A stretch of 64,000 nt of DNA from Pyrenophora tritici-repentis (Eukaryota > Ascomycota > Dothideomycetes > Pleosporales > Pleosporaceae). A program made the translations under genes and the position numbers. Every line of letters begins with the position of its first letter. The first letter of the stretch is position 1. Below the pieces are notes generated by a model, which worked only from the letters and a program-made list of their open reading frames with translations, was not told the origin of the DNA and ran no database searches. The stretch spans positions 310,001-374,000 of the forward strand of contig NC_089390.1 in the NCBI RefSeq assembly GCF_003171515.1, given 5' to 3'. Of this stretch, positions 33,021 through 42,618 are shown piece by piece.

Positions 33021-33223
33021 TGTTGACACGGCAAAGGTGTCGAATACTAGCAGTCGTTGCAACGAACAAAGTGTATAGTATTTGATTAGTAGTGAGCAAG
33101 AGCTGGATGGAGAGATCTCCATATGTACGGTTGCGAGCTAAGCGGGAAGCTTGGTCTAACTAGTGGTCCAAGCTTCCGGCCCGGAAAAACTCGCCGGGCT
33201 GGCTGTACGCGCATGTTCCGACA
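33021..33223 (-). repeat. Copia 5' LTR
   Basis: 203 bp, the partner of 27100-27302 with no visible difference. It should contain the element's promoter. The bases just inside (33020 downward: CTGATCAGTGGTTGATATG) must hold the primer-binding site, but I could not match it to a given tRNA. Confidence 0.92.
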
Positions 33224-34530
33224 GTGGCTTCTCTCCCTCTTTTTCTCTAAATGCGTGGTTTCGAGAGATCATGGAGGGTGCTGCCTTCTCTCTTTTCTAA
33301 TTTGAAATTCGCAAGCGCCTATTTGTATCTTTATTCCCCTCCTCCTCCCCTTTCTCGGAACTTCCTTCCCTCTTCTCTACAACGACTATTTCCCTTCCTA
33401 AACCAAAAACCTACATTTCCACTTGCCATGTGGCTCCTCTCCCTCTCTTTTTCTAAAAAAAGTGCCCTGGTCATGTACGGATGGTGCCGCCTGTCTCTCT
33501 TTTCTAAACTGAAAGTACTCAGCATCAAAGCCTATGTTTGTTGCCCTCCTCCCTTCCTTTCTCGAAAATACCCTTCCTCCTCTCTACAGCGGCTATCTCC
33601 CTTCTTTAAATCAAAACCTCACCGCTTTCAATGTGGCTCCTCTCCCTCTTTTTCTCTAAAATGCGTACTGCTATTCTTGATGGAGGGTGCTGCCTGCCTT
33701 CCTTTCCTTGGAAGCCTGCGACACCAGTGGCATGAGTCTGCAGTATCCCGTCCGCCCTTTCTGCAGATGTGGAGATTGGAATGAATAAAATACGCCCATG
33801 ATCGTAAGATGTGGCTCTTCCTCCTTCCCTCTTTATTAAAAAACTTCGGAGAAATTGTATGGACGTGTTTGTCTGTCTCTCTTGCCTGAAAATCATGTTA
33901 CCAGCGATGAGATGAGCTCGCTGCCGCTCCTGGCCCTTGATTACCAGAGTGGCGCCTGAAAGTAGTTAAAATCATGTTGAGGTCCTGAAATGCGGAGGTT
34001 CTTCTATGTATACTCTATTGAACCATGAACAGAGACGATAAAGCTATGGGGTCTGCTGTTTGTCCAGTCTAAAATAGATAATCACCATGAGCAATGACTT
34101 TCTCCCTGCTGGCGACGTGGTTGAACACTTAAAATTGGACAGGAAGGTCAGGATGTCTTCTTACGCCAAAACCTTTGCGTGTACATCATGATGGTGTGTG
34201 TTTGTGTGTCTATTTCAAAAACGACGCTTCTCTGTACGATGATCTCGTTGGTGTATGGGCAGCAGTGGGTATGTATAGGAAATGACCTGGGGTTCTTTAC
34301 TTCTTTACACACTTCTGCTGTATATTTTTCCAAAACTTACGAATTTGGGATCTATGGGTTGTGTGCTTCAAAATTACTACTGCCAAAGAGAATGGTTTTC
34401 TGAGTTTGCGAACGTGCAGTGCACAGTGCGTAGTGGGTTTAGAAGACGAAGGAACTGGCCCTTGGGTTTATTACTCCTTTACTCACTTCTATTCTTTCTT
34501 ATCTAAAAGTGAACATAGAAACATAGATGG

Positions 34531-34764
34531 TGTTGTTAGGGCTGTAGCACCAGTGCTAAAAGGAAATAACGATAACTAGGAATGCATTCTGTTCGGTGAT
34601 GGTTCTGATTGATTGTCTTGCGAAGGAGAACTATGGAAGAGCTAGTTATAGGAGCTCTGGTCTGAGCGCTGCTCGGACGCCGCGATCAGTGCGCCTGCTC
34701 GCGTGACCGAGATCAGTGCGGCCGATCACGTGGCTGAGATATCGTTGATATCTGTGATCCGACA
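34531..34764 (-). mobile_element. Solo LTR, family 1, long variant without clear TSD
   Basis: 234 bp, TGTTGTTAGGGC to GATCCGACA. It is close to the 6471 copy but about 27 bp longer because a GCGATCAGTGCG/GAGATCAGTGCG block is present twice. Flanks GATGG and ATCTC do not match, so the target duplication has been lost or the ends rearranged. Confidence 0.75.
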
Positions 34765-34909
34765 ATCTCGTTGTTTTTGCCTAAAACAAAAAGCAGCGAC
34801 AACGATGATATCAAATTCTGACTCTAAAATAAGTACATAACGTTGTCGTTTCTGAAAATAGCATTAATTAGATTGATGGTGTTTTCAGTTCTTCACTATT
34901 ATTCTATCT

Positions 34910-35111
34910 CAGAGATGGCAACAAGCCGGCCAAGCTGCTATCAAGCCAAATGTGGCCCCTGCTCACTAGCGGCCTAGAATATATAGGTATAGCTATACCT
35001 AGATAGAGGGGTGGCACGGTTCTCTTGTAGACCTGTGGTTGATCGACAAGGCTAGTAAGCAGGGGCCACATTTGGCTTGATAGCAGCTTGGCCGGCTTGT
35101 TGCCATCTCTG
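34910..35111. mobile_element. hAT-type MITE, second copy, TSD TTCTATCT
   Basis: 202 bp, the reverse complement of 29790-29991, flanked by the perfect 8-bp duplication TTCTATCT (34902-34909 and 35112-35119). It is inserted in the minisatellite. Confidence 0.9.
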
Positions 35112-38100
35112 TTCTATCTTCTTCTTCTCTCTATCGCGCCTTGTTGTGTAAAGCTAAAACAGGACTATCGCATCTGGATGACCAGCACTCTCTCTTCTTC
35201 TTTTCTAAAACTACGATGTGCATGGCTGACTCTCCTACATGTATTCTGAAAAGTACTTTGCAAACCCATGATGTAAGGTACCTGCACTAGACCGCGCATA
35301 TAAAGTCTGGGCCTCTGGCCTTCTTTGATTCCGTAATAAACTTCTTCCTCTTTGTCTTAAAACTTCAAGGATAACATCACGTGGCCAGTACTCTCCGCTC
35401 TGCTTCTAGAAAAAGTAAATTATGACAAATATCATGACTAGAGAACCCCTTCTTCTTTCCTCAAAAACATCGCTCACATTCAAATGAACAAGCTTCTTCT
35501 CTTTCTCGAACACCGTGGTCACAGTCATGATGACTTGGCCGCTCTTATCTCTCTTCCTTTCTCGAAAATTGGGAGACAATGGTGGATGGCTGGCTGACAA
35601 TCTCTTTTTGATACAAATTACCATCTGTGGACACGATAGCTGGCTCTCCTTAGTTCTCAAAGATGTCAAAGTCAGCATTATTGTCGGCCATAGGGCTTAT
35701 CCCTTGGCTCCTCCTTAGGCAACCAGGCAGCCACCCATTTACCCGCTAGTACCTTTACGGCCTAGCTCCTTCACTCCCTCTTCCCACTGCGTATATAGAC
35801 CTCTTTCCGAAACAGCTCTATTACAACATGATTCTCCCCAACCTTGACGCTTGACAATTATGACTAGCTCTCCTTCTTTTCACAAGGCGACAGTCACATG
35901 TTCAATGATCTGCCTCTCTTCTCTTCCTTCAAAATCATCCACTATTATCATCTATGAGACACATAGTCTGTTCTCTTCTCCTCTCTTTTCCAAAATGTCA
36001 TACGATCTCAGCATGACTCGCTGTCGTTCTCTTTCTGCTAGCGCTGTAGAGAGAAACTACTATAAATACCTTCTCCAGTCCTCCACTTCACTCTCCTCCT
36101 CCCTACTATCTTCCTGTAAAATCTAAATGATTGAAGAACCAAAAATCTCAACGACCTGAAAGATGACCTGGTCGCTCTCTTCTTTCCTAAAACATCATGT
36201 ATCCCCCGATGACCAGCGTTCTTCTCTCCTCTTTTCGTCACCCTAAAATACCAGAGGAGCAAATAAGACCACATTCGAAGCGATAGCTTCTCTTCTCTTT
36301 TTAAACCCGATATTTTCCTGGTACAGCCAGCTTCCCCCCTCTTTTTTCTAATAGCTTTGATCGAAACACCCATGAGCAGACCGCCTTCTTTTCGAAAAAT
36401 TCCAAAGGATCCCTTATATAGCCAGCACTCTTCTCTCCTCTTTACCTTAAAACACCAAGGGACCAAACGACCCTACCAACATGTCCATGACCCACCCTCC
36501 TCTCTGTCCTCTAAAATTGACCTACCGCATTGTCATGACGGACGAACAGGCCCTTCCTCTCTCCTCTTTTTTCTTATTTCTAAAATCAGGAGCTCACAAA
36601 TTTGATGGGGCAGCCCTCCGCCTTCTCATTTTCCTCAAACAAGACATTAGGGGAGAGGACCATAACCAACCAGTCCGTTCCGCTGTTCTCTAAAATGAAG
36701 AACTTCACAATTGATGAACCAACCCTCTGCCTTCTTTTTTCCTAAAATCAACCGACGATCCGATCATGATCATCCGACATCTTTCTCTCTCTCTTACTAC
36801 TTTTCACTCTTCTATAAAACAACGTCTCGCTGCTTTTCATCGGCGAGACCTCCTCTTCCTCTCCCTCCTCTCTATAACCAAAAAGCTGGAATCTGACCGG
36901 CATGACATGCTCTTCCTCTCCTTCTCTTCTCTTCTCCTCAAAAAGCACAATGACAGGTATTACACGGCTACCTCTCCTTCTTCTCCTGTTCTCTAAAAAA
37001 ATTCAGAGAACGGTGTTCCACTCTTATTTTCCCTTATTTATAAAAACGAACGACAAAGATTTAATGGCCACCTCTCTCCTTCTCCCTCTCCTTCTCCCTC
37101 TCCTTCTCTCTGGAAAACACAATGCAAATTGTATCATGACCACTTCGCTTCTTCTCCTCTCTTTCTAAAATTGTTAAAAGAAAACCGATGACCTGCTCCA
37201 CTTCTCCTACTGACCTAAAACATGTGTACAAGGACGGAATGGCCAGCCAGCTTCTCCTCTCCCACCTTTACCCCGAAACAAACTGGACGTCAGAAAACTT
37301 ATAAAGCAGCCCTCTGCCTTATTCTCTTTCCCCTCTCTCTAAAACAGGCAATCAAAAACGGCATGGCTGACTCCGCTTCTCCCGCTCTTCTAAATTCTAT
37401 CTACAACAACGCCATGGCCAGCAGCTCCTTCTCTTCTTCTCCTTCTTCCTTCAAAACATCAAAAGCTATTCATCGATGAACTGGCCCTCCGACTCCATCT
37501 CTTTCTCTCTTTAAAAGACTCAAAGAGCAGCACGATGACCAGCTCTGTTTCTCACACTTTTCTAAACCGGGCACGAAGCATGTCATGGCCGGCCAGTTCC
37601 TCCTCTTTCTTTCCTCTGTGCTCCAAAATGATGTAATCTATCAACCAATGGACCGGCCCTCTGCCTCTTTCTCTTCAAAACGTGTTGCGAGAGCTTGATG
37701 ACTGCTTCTGTTTCCTCAATTTTCTCTGTCCTTTCGAAATAAACAAGGATATGGTTTATGGTCCAGCCCTCTGCTTCCTCCTCTCTCTCCTCTTTGCTCT
37801 AAAACTCATAACTTCAAGTTCCCATGGACCAGGCCTCCGGCTCCTACTATTTAAACCTGCGACATGATCCCGATAGCTCTGTTCTATTTCCTCTATTCTT
37901 CTAAAATATACAATCACGCGGTCTATGGTCCGGCCCTCCGCTCTTTCCACTTTCTCTGCCTTTCTAAATACAACAGGGCCACGATGGCTGTCCCTCTTTC
38001 TACTCCTTTCTGAAAACGCAATGAATAAAACCATGATGACTGTCCCTCTTTCCGCCTTTCCCTAAAAAAAAATGATGCCCACAAACGTTATAGCTGCCTC

Positions 38101-38970
38101 TCTTCCCGCCTTTTCTCTAAAATAATGAAGTACGTGGGTTATGGTCTAACCCTCTGCTTTCTTCTCTTTCTAATCCTGCTCCTAAGAACACAACTACCAA
38201 AATGCTATGGCCGTCTCTCTTTCCTCCTTTTTAAAATGTCCACCACAGAGTACCCATAACTGTCTCGTTCACCCTCATTTAGATACAAAGACAGAGTATC
38301 CATGACTGTCTCTTTCTCCCTTATTTAAATACAAATCACGAGTATCGATGACTACCTCTCTTTCCTCCTTTTCTAAAAATCCAAGCTCTGACACTTCATG
38401 GCCGTCTCTCTCTCTCTCCTCTTTTTCTAGAAAGTTATACCCTCATACTTTATCACTGCCTCTTTTCCGCTTTTCTTAAAACACAAAGCTAAGAACTTAT
38501 GGTCTAGTCTTCCTCCTGCCTCTAAAACATAGCTGCACCATCTGATGGCTGTCTCTCTCTCCGCCTTCCTTGAAAGAAAATAGCGCCCCAGACGTCATGA
38601 CTGCCTCTCTTTTTCCCTTTTCTCAAAAAACAAATCGAAGAATACATGGTCCCCTCCTCTGCCTTTTCTAAAACTCACATTATCAGATATCATGGCTGTC
38701 TCTCTCTCCTCCTTTTCTAGAAATCCAAGCTTTGACACTTCATGACTCTCTCTCCTCCTTCTCTAAAAACCCACCCCCCTAGATTCATGACTGTCTCTGC
38801 TTCCACTTTTTCTCAAAAACAAAATAAACACTATGGATCAGCCCTCTTCGTCCTCCTCTTACTTGAATCTTCTACAACGGACGTTAAATGACCTTCCTTC
38901 TACCCCTTACGTATCTACCTTTTCTGTAAATAGCCTCGAAAAATACGAAAACAAAAACAAGTATGCATAG

Positions 38971-39167
38971 TGTCGGCATACACACGGTGTGTCGCCTAAT
39001 AAGGCCCAATGTACCGCCTCGATCCTACTTCGGCCCAACTCGGACCCAACGCTATGTATACCTTCGTAGCCCCCACATTCGTAGAATCATCATACACCAG
39101 AATACCAATACACAAGATTACCTTAGCTACTGTTATTCACCGTACGATCGTACAAGGCCTTCCAACA
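38971..39167 (+). mobile_element. Solo LTR, family 1, TSD CATAG
   Basis: 197 bp, by eye identical to 24881-25077, flanked by CATAG at 38966-38970 and 39168-39172. The different target duplication proves an independent insertion. Confidence 0.9.
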
Positions 39168-39172
39168 CATAG

Positions 39173-39415
39173 AGAAATTTTATGTGTGCTGCGTCTGCCT
39201 GTGTGTGAAAGTGAATGTTACGTGCTGAAGAATACATGGTGTGTTTTTTGTGTATGTATATGGAGGGGGTATGTTACGTGTTGGAAACTACACGGTGAGG
39301 ATATGTTGGTGTATGTGGAAGTGGATATGACACACGTTGGAGAATACATAGTAAATTCTGCCTACGATAGGGAGTAGACATATCCCACCTGGGAGGATAC
39401 ATGGTATGTTTTCAG
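39173..39415 (+). repeat. Short array of TG-rich ~56-bp units
   Basis: Four diverged units with a shared core GTTACGTGYTGRAR then ATACATGGTG: cores near 39215, 39272, 39328 and 39378, spaced about 57, 56 and 50 bp. They follow block B directly and may be its end variant with a different composition. The remaining bases to the ADE2 stop are plain 3' flank. Confidence 0.55.
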
Positions 39416-39442
39416 TCACCATCACCTACCCTTCACACACCC

Positions 39443-41149
39443 CTACTTCGCCATGCTATCCAGATAAGCCTCCCAACCACCCTCAAGCAGTACCCCGTCC
39501 TTCCTCATCACCTCCATCTCGTTGCCCTCCATCCAAAGTCTCAACCTGTCTCTAACCGCCAAGTCTGTCATGCCTAGCATCCTCACCGCCAACAACGCCG
39601 CATTCGTCGAGTTGTTGATACCGACAGTAGCAACAGGCTCACCCCTAGGCATTTGCGTCATAGACAGTAGACTATCCATGCCATCCAAGTGGGTAGCTTT
39701 GACGGGTAGTCCGATGACCGGCAGTGTAGTCCACGAGGCGCACATGCCGGGTAGATGGGCTGCACCACCCGCTGCGCCGATGATCACTTGGACAGACGTG
39801 GATTCGGCGGACTTTGAAAACTCGCGCAGCCAGTCGGGCGTGCGATGGGCGCTAGTAATGCGTGTGGTGAAGGGGATTTCGAGCTTTTTCAAAATCTCGA
39901 GACCGGGGCGGAGGACGGGGAGATCGGAGTCAGAACCCATGATGACGGCGACAACGGGCTCAGGCTTGGAAGGTACAGAGATAGATGGCGAAACGGTCTT
40001 GCCTTTTTGTGCGTCGACAAAGTCAATGAGGGGTTGGACTTCGCGTTCCGCGGCTGCGAGGGTGGGCGCCTTGATGGTGATGTGGCCCATTTTGCGACCG
40101 GGACGGGCATCGCCTTTGCCGTAGAGATGAACTCTTGCATTGCCAGATTCTAAGGCCTTTCTTGCTACCAGCTTATGAGAATCTGGGGTTTTACCGCCGA
40201 GAATGTTGAGCATGATAGCAGGTTCGCAGAGACGGAGGTTTTCTTGCGAAATGGGGAGGTCGAGAATGGCTCGTAGATGTGCTTCATATTGTGAGATGGG
40301 GCAAGCTTCAATCGTGTAGTGACCCGAGTTGTGTGGGCGAGGTGCAATCTCGTTGATGAGCAGGCTGTCATCTTTGAGCAGGAACATCTCTACGCCGAAC
40401 ACACCCTTGCCTTCGAAAGCCCCAATGGCCTTCTTCGCAAGTTCTTGAGCGCGCTTTGCAGTCTTCTTCGATACATTTCGTGGAGGTGCATAAGTGAGTT
40501 TGCAGATGCTGTCCTCGTGCACTGTCTCGACCGTGGGGAATGTGAGTACGCCATCCTTCGTCTTGACGACCATGACTGCAAGCTCCATCTTGAAGTCTGC
40601 CCAGCGTTCCGCGTACAAAGGTCGCTTACCGAGCGCCTCAAATGCTGCACCGACATCTGACTCACTTTTGACCACAAAGTTGCCCTTGCCGTCATAGGCC
40701 TCTGTCTTACTCTTGAGCATGAACGGATAGCCGTACGATGAGCCCACTTCTTTTAGTCCCTCAACGCCCTTGCCTTCAAGATCAATGCTGTCTGCGACGG
40801 CAACTCCATGTTGTTTCAGATGTTGCTTCTGAGCGTACTTGTCTTTGATAATCCGTAGTGTCTTCCAACTCGGCTCAACGACCACCTGTCCAGCCACCTC
40901 TTCGAGCATGTGTGTGTCTACGTGCTCGATCTCGACGGTGACGACATCAGAAGATTCCGCGAGTTTCTTCACAGCGGCTGCGTCTTTGAAAGATCCGTCG
41001 ATATGTCCGTCGTGTGCCGATATCTGCTTTGCTGGTGACCTTGCTGCGTCCAGGACATTGACTTGAATTTCAAGTCGGTTTGCGGCCTCGATCAGCATGC
41101 GGCCGAGCTGGCCACCGCCCAGTACACCTACCTTTCGGCTGTCGACCAT
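39443..41149 (-). CDS. ADE2: Phosphoribosylaminoimidazole carboxylase
   Basis: One exon of 568 residues, near the 571 of yeast Ade2. The N-terminal part is the ATP-grasp N5-CAIR synthetase-type domain: the nucleotide-binding start KVGVLGGGQLGRML, then GKGNFVV and NEIAPRPHNSGHYT. The C-terminal third is the PurE-type mutase, with VIMGSDSDLPV, TSAHRTPDW and GAAGGAAHLPGM. It converts AIR to CAIR in purine synthesis in the cytosol. The start is the ATG before VDSRKVGVLGGG; the open frame continues 14 codons upstream without another ATG. It abuts the repeat block at its 3' side, so it marks the border between repeat DNA and gene-rich DNA. Confidence 0.96.
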   Translation of the reverse strand: MVDSRKVGVLGGGQLGRMLIEAANRLEIQVNVLDAARSPAKQISAHDGHIDGSFKDAAAVKKLAESSDVVTVEIEHVDTHMLEEVAGQVVVEPSWKTLRIIKDKYAQKQHLKQHGVAVADSIDLEGKGVEGLKEVGSSYGYPFMLKSKTEAYDGKGNFVVKSESDVGAAFEALGKRPLYAERWADFKMELAVMVVKTKDGVLTFPTVETVHEDSICKLTYAPPRNVSKKTAKRAQELAKKAIGAFEGKGVFGVEMFLLKDDSLLINEIAPRPHNSGHYTIEACPISQYEAHLRAILDLPISQENLRLCEPAIMLNILGGKTPDSHKLVARKALESGNARVHLYGKGDARPGRKMGHITIKAPTLAAAEREVQPLIDFVDAQKGKTVSPSISVPSKPEPVVAVIMGSDSDLPVLRPGLEILKKLEIPFTTRITSAHRTPDWLREFSKSAESTSVQVIIGAAGGAAHLPGMCASWTTLPVIGLPVKATHLDGMDSLLSMTQMPRGEPVATVGINNSTNAALLAVRMLGMTDLAVRDRLRLWMEGNEMEVMRKDGVLLEGGWEAYLDSMAK

Positions 41150-41743
41150 TTTTTTTGACTGCGTTGTTCGTTGTTGTAGTAAGTTAGTCAAGTAATGGTG
41201 GATGGACTGAGTAGTGGCTGAGTTAGGTTACGTGGGTAAGAGTCACTAGCGCCGTAGTCGATTGGATGTGGGGGAAGGGTCGGCAGAAAAATTAGCACGG
41301 TGCACGCGAAAACTTCGTCGTTGAGCGTGCTCGCGATTTCCTGTTGCAGGGTTGGTTGAGGCGTTCAATCTCGGATCAGGGTTGAGTTGTAGCTGTACTC
41401 GTTTGTATTTTTTTCGTTTAAGAGCGGAAGTCTTCGGTCGCCTGTGGGAGAGTACCATGGTACTCGAGGGCACAATAATACTGAATGTTCCTGTTGCAGG
41501 CAAAATACCCTGCGCCTGTCATTATAGCAGTCACGAAGCTCTCACATGCAGAATACATAGGTAGTTCATGGGTAAACATGAGCTCGGAGAGCCCATTGTA
41601 TGCTTCAATTTCATGTTGAGCATTGAGTATCTTTTTGCAGGCCTTCGAAAAGCCCTTGCCAGTCATGATGCGCGCCTCATAAGTGAATTCCCATGACCAT
41701 GACCACGCCAACCCAGAGAAACCATATCGCTTCCAGCACACGC
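41150..41743. other. Intergenic region between ADE2 and RPL18
   Basis: 594 bp containing the ADE2 promoter and the RPL18 3' region. No gene, repeat or RNA signature was seen. Confidence 0.5.
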
Positions 41744-42618
41744 TTAGACCTTGAAACCACGCGACCTTCTGCGTCCACGGGCACGCTCGAACTTGCGGCC
41801 CTTGCTCTCGACATAAGGCTTCTTGTGGGAGTGGGGACCGAAACCAAAGTGCTTGAAGGCCTCACGGGAGTTCTTGGGTCCACGGAGGAGGAGGGTGTTG
41901 GATCCGGTGGGGAAACGGGTGGCAACCTCATCGATGGTGAGGCACTCACCACCAGCCTTCTCGACGCGAGCGCGGGCAGAGGCGGTGAAGCGGAGAGCCG
42001 CAATGGAGAGCTTGGGGACCTCAAGCATGCGGTTGTCGTCAGTGACGGTGCCGACCTGTATTCATTAGCCGGTTTTCTGAAGCGGTATGTTCGGGTGTTG
42101 TACAATGACGATGGTCTTGCCCTCGTGGGTCTTCGCGGAGTGCTTGTTGGCAGCGGTCGCGACGATCTTGGAGAGGGAGACGGCTAGACTATGTTAGTTC
42201 ACATGTTCGAAGGCTTCGTGCAGTCGGCAATCTTACGGGGACGGCTGTAAAATGTTAGTTCATCTGTTCGCAGCTCCGTCTGATGGGTGTCTTACTTGGT
42301 CTTGGACATCATGAGACGTCGGAGAACCGTCTTGTTGAAGGGGGCATCGGTACGGCCTGGAAGCAGTTAGCACAAACAATGCGCGCGATTCCAACGGGGG
42401 TACTTACGAGCCAGGAACTTGTAAAGACGCACCAACAACTTGACGTAGGGGTTGGTGGACTTTGGGACCTCTGTATACTCGTCAATCTCTATCCTCTCGA
42501 GGGCTCATGTTGCGTCTAAAAGACAGCTGTCGCCAGCGCATTGCTGCGCCGACTCGACGGGGGTTCACATACTGCGGTGCCCGTCTCGAACATGGTGGCG
42601 GTCGAGGTCAATTCCCAT
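41744..42618 (-). CDS. RPL18: 60S ribosomal protein eL18
   Basis: Six exons: 42618..42573, 42470..42408, 42356..42296, 42244..42237, 42183..42104 and 42055..41744, giving 189 residues (yeast Rpl18 has 186). The product starts [15 protein letters not shown], runs through [14 protein letters not shown] and [19 protein letters not shown], and ends with [18 protein letters not shown] and RRRSRGFKV, all characteristic of eL18. Exon 4 is only eight bases (CCGTCCCC); without it the frame after SKT is lost, with it the conserved RPPVSLSKIV follows. All junctions use GT-AG and phases agree. Many introns near the 5' end are usual for ribosomal protein genes in filamentous fungi. Confidence 0.93.

Larger units (their letters stand above)
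27100..33223 (-). mobile_element. Full-length Ty1/copia retrotransposon with identical LTRs
   Basis: 6.1 kb in reverse orientation. LTRs of 203 bp lie at 27100-27302 and 33021-33223 and look identical, so the insertion is recent. The gene order capsid, protease, integrase, reverse transcriptase, RNase H defines the copia superfamily. A purine tract abuts the 3' LTR. The 5' leader (32683-33020, 338 nt) contains short GGGTTGC and GGGTCGCTTG-like repeats. The five bases outside the two LTRs differ (GCGCC left, GTGGC right), which is explained by an LTR-mediated inversion with the LTR at 25906. A 202-bp MITE interrupts the polyprotein, so this copy cannot make the full protein. Confidence 0.93.
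24590..38970 (+). repeat. Block B: long degenerate minisatellite, pyrimidine-rich, interrupted by transposons
   Basis: Outside the inserted elements, about 7 kb here consists of one repeated pattern: a pyrimidine tract (CTCTCTTTCCTCCTTTTCT), an A-tract usually CTAAAA, a variable 12-25 nt spacer, then ATGG or ATGAC followed by C/T again. Counted distances between successive A-tracts from 37453 to 38815 are 60, 51, 61, 52, 60, 64, 52, 50, 63, 47, 51, 55, 53, 61, 48, 46, 48, 54, 49, 46, 49, 52, 45, 49, 46 and 50. Period is not a multiple of three and no reading frame is conserved, so open frames here (up to 177 codons) are chance products of low stop density. Units are strongly diverged. Orientation is plus everywhere except 26109-27099, where it is reversed. 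Total unit number is roughly 120-140 by estimate. Function unknown. Confidence 0.7.

Noticed and set aside
33251..38034. Many open frames of 60-177 codons inside block B
   Set aside because: They follow the minisatellite, change frame from unit to unit, and have no domains; low stop density explains them.
24590..38970. CRISPR-like array
   Set aside because: Units are diverged throughout with no conserved repeats separated by unique spacers, and the host is a eukaryote.
24881..39167. One giant 14-kb LTR element bounded by the identical 197-bp repeats
   Set aside because: Each repeat has its own 5-bp duplication (GTAAA and CATAG), which means two independent insertions.
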